Below are positions 6,633 through 6,866 of a stretch of DNA of 6,866 nt, piece after piece. Source of the DNA: UBA4644 sp900555855 (GTDB lineage: Bacteria; Bacillota; Clostridia; Oscillospirales; Butyricicoccaceae); assembly GCA_052289195.1 (NCBI GenBank), contig DAWAJD010000055.1:1-6866 (forward strand). Reading direction: 5' to 3'. The notes beneath the pieces are model-generated. The model did no database searches. It worked only from the letters and a program-made list of their open reading frames with translations, and was not told where the DNA came from. Positions within the stretch are counted from its first letter, which is position 1, and the number at the start of each line of letters is the position of its first letter. The position numbers and the translations under genes were made by a program.

Positions 6633-6652
6633 AAGACCGCCTTCGCGGTCTT
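6633..6652. terminator. Hairpin just after the MATE stop codon, same stem as the mscL terminator
   Basis: AAGACCGC-CTTC-GCGGTCTT, 6 bp past the MATE stop. Its stem GACCGC/GCGGTC is the one used at the mscL terminator. In the rightward direction only two T follow, so termination would be weak. On the minus strand it is followed by TTTTTCTTTATT, so it would act better as a terminator for leftward transcripts entering from the right. Confidence 0.6.
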
Positions 6653-6656
6653 GAAG

Positions 6657-6693
6657 CTGTCGCAAAACCGCTTCGCTGGGTTTTGCTCGACAG
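6657..6693. repeat. Long imperfect hairpin downstream of the MATE gene
   Basis: CTGTCG-CAAAACC (6657-6669) pairs with GGTTTTG-CT-CGACAG (6679-6693), giving a stem of 13 bp with a 2-nt bulge around a loop of nine bases. TTT follows on the plus strand. It may be a back-up terminator or part of a dispersed hairpin family; its function is unknown. Confidence 0.6.
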
Positions 6694-6700
6694 TTTGACT

Positions 6701-6741
6701 CCGGCCTGCGGGCCGGTTTCGCCGTTTTCCTGCGGGAAAAC
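6701..6741. repeat. Two short perfect hairpins with the same TGCG loop
   Basis: CCGGCC-TGCG-GGCCGG (6701-6716), followed by TTTC, and GTTTTCC-TGCG-GGAAAAC (6724-6741). Both have perfect stems and a TGCG loop. They are closely spaced in non-coding DNA after the MATE gene, and neither carries a strong U-tract. Confidence 0.65.
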
Positions 6742-6754
6742 AGGCGGGTTACGG

Positions 6755-6787
6755 TGTTTTTTCCCGGCACATGTCCGTGAAAAAACA
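6755..6787. repeat. Inverted repeat TGTTTTTTC / GAAAAAACA
   Basis: Perfect 9-bp inverted repeat (6755-6763 and 6779-6787) around a 15-nt spacer that itself has a small CGG/CCG pairing. It lies between the hairpin cluster and the strong terminator. It could be an operator-like palindrome or a weak hairpin; the sequence does not decide. Confidence 0.5.
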
Positions 6788-6797
6788 TTCCATAGGG

Positions 6798-6826
6798 AAA
6801 GAGGGCCGGCAGGCCCTCTTTCTTTT
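6798..6826 (+). terminator. Strong Rho-independent terminator
   Basis: AAAGAGGGCC-GGCA-GGCCCTCTTT (6798-6821) is a perfect 10-bp stem with a tetraloop, followed by CTTTT so that the run of T is TTTCTTTT. It is the best rightward terminator in the window and probably ends the MATE transcript, about 170 bp past the stop codon. Leftward use is less likely because only three T precede CCC on that strand. Confidence 0.85.
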
Positions 6827-6832
6827 CGTCCT

Positions 6833-6866
6833 TCGTCCCCCGGAGGGGCAAAGCGAAGCCCCGCGG
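6833..6866 (-). repeat. Edge of a third, inverted copy of the repeat tail
   Basis: Read on the minus strand, 6846-6862 gives GGGGCTTCGCTTTGCCC, an exact 17-nt match to 158-174 in the tail of repeat copy 1. Further along, GGGGGACG (6834-6841) matches 210-217. The rest of the element would lie beyond the window. Its orientation is opposite to copies 1 and 2. Confidence 0.55.

Noticed and set aside
1..6866. A previously undescribed multi-gene system such as defence or biosynthesis
   Set aside because: All five protein genes belong to well-known families with intact motifs, and no unexplained coding space larger than the repeat-filled gaps remains.

Overview
The window looks like a stretch of chromosome from a GC-rich member of the Clostridia, probably a gut Oscillospirales/Oscillospiraceae-type organism. 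This is inferred from four things: strong GC bias at third codon positions, Shine-Dalgarno sites of the AGGAG/AAGGA type, Firmicutes-style MscL, RsmG and MATE proteins, and a dispersed hairpin repeat (arms around CTCCCTCTGACGAGGGAG) of a kind I associate with that group from memory. The assignment is moderately confident and no database was consulted.

Layout from left to right. Positions 1-203 hold a palindromic, MITE-like repeat (copy 1, probably cut by the window edge) with a tail of short repeated units. Positions 255-326 hold an intrinsic terminator and a 16-bp tandem repeat at the 3' end of mscL. The mechanosensitive channel gene mscL runs leftward (325-729). A compact divergent promoter region (730-864) separates it from the rightward run mnmE (865-2232), mnmG (2293-4179) and rsmG (4176-4892). 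Then come a second full repeat copy with a 44-45 bp tandem tail (4966-5214), a MATE-family efflux transporter gene (5254-6627), a 3' region packed with hairpins and ending in a strong terminator (6633-6826), and the inverted edge of a third repeat copy (to 6866).

How the genes work together. MnmE and MnmG form one enzyme complex that installs the (carboxymethyl)aminomethyl group on uridine 34 of certain tRNAs. RsmG methylates G527 of 16S rRNA. The three probably make one translation-fidelity operon: rsmG overlaps mnmG by ATGA, and the only good promoter is upstream of mnmE. In many Firmicutes this trio lies between rnpA-yidC-jag and noc-parA-parB near the origin. Here those neighbours are absent, replaced by mscL on one side and by a repeat plus a MATE pump on the other. 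MscL (osmotic safety valve) and the MATE pump are independent membrane functions.

All five genes look intact and ordinary, and I see no undescribed protein system. The unusual content is in the non-coding DNA: two near-identical repeat arms around divergent centres, short tandem tails beside them, a terminator whose 5' arm is present in three tandem copies, and the hairpin cluster after the MATE gene.
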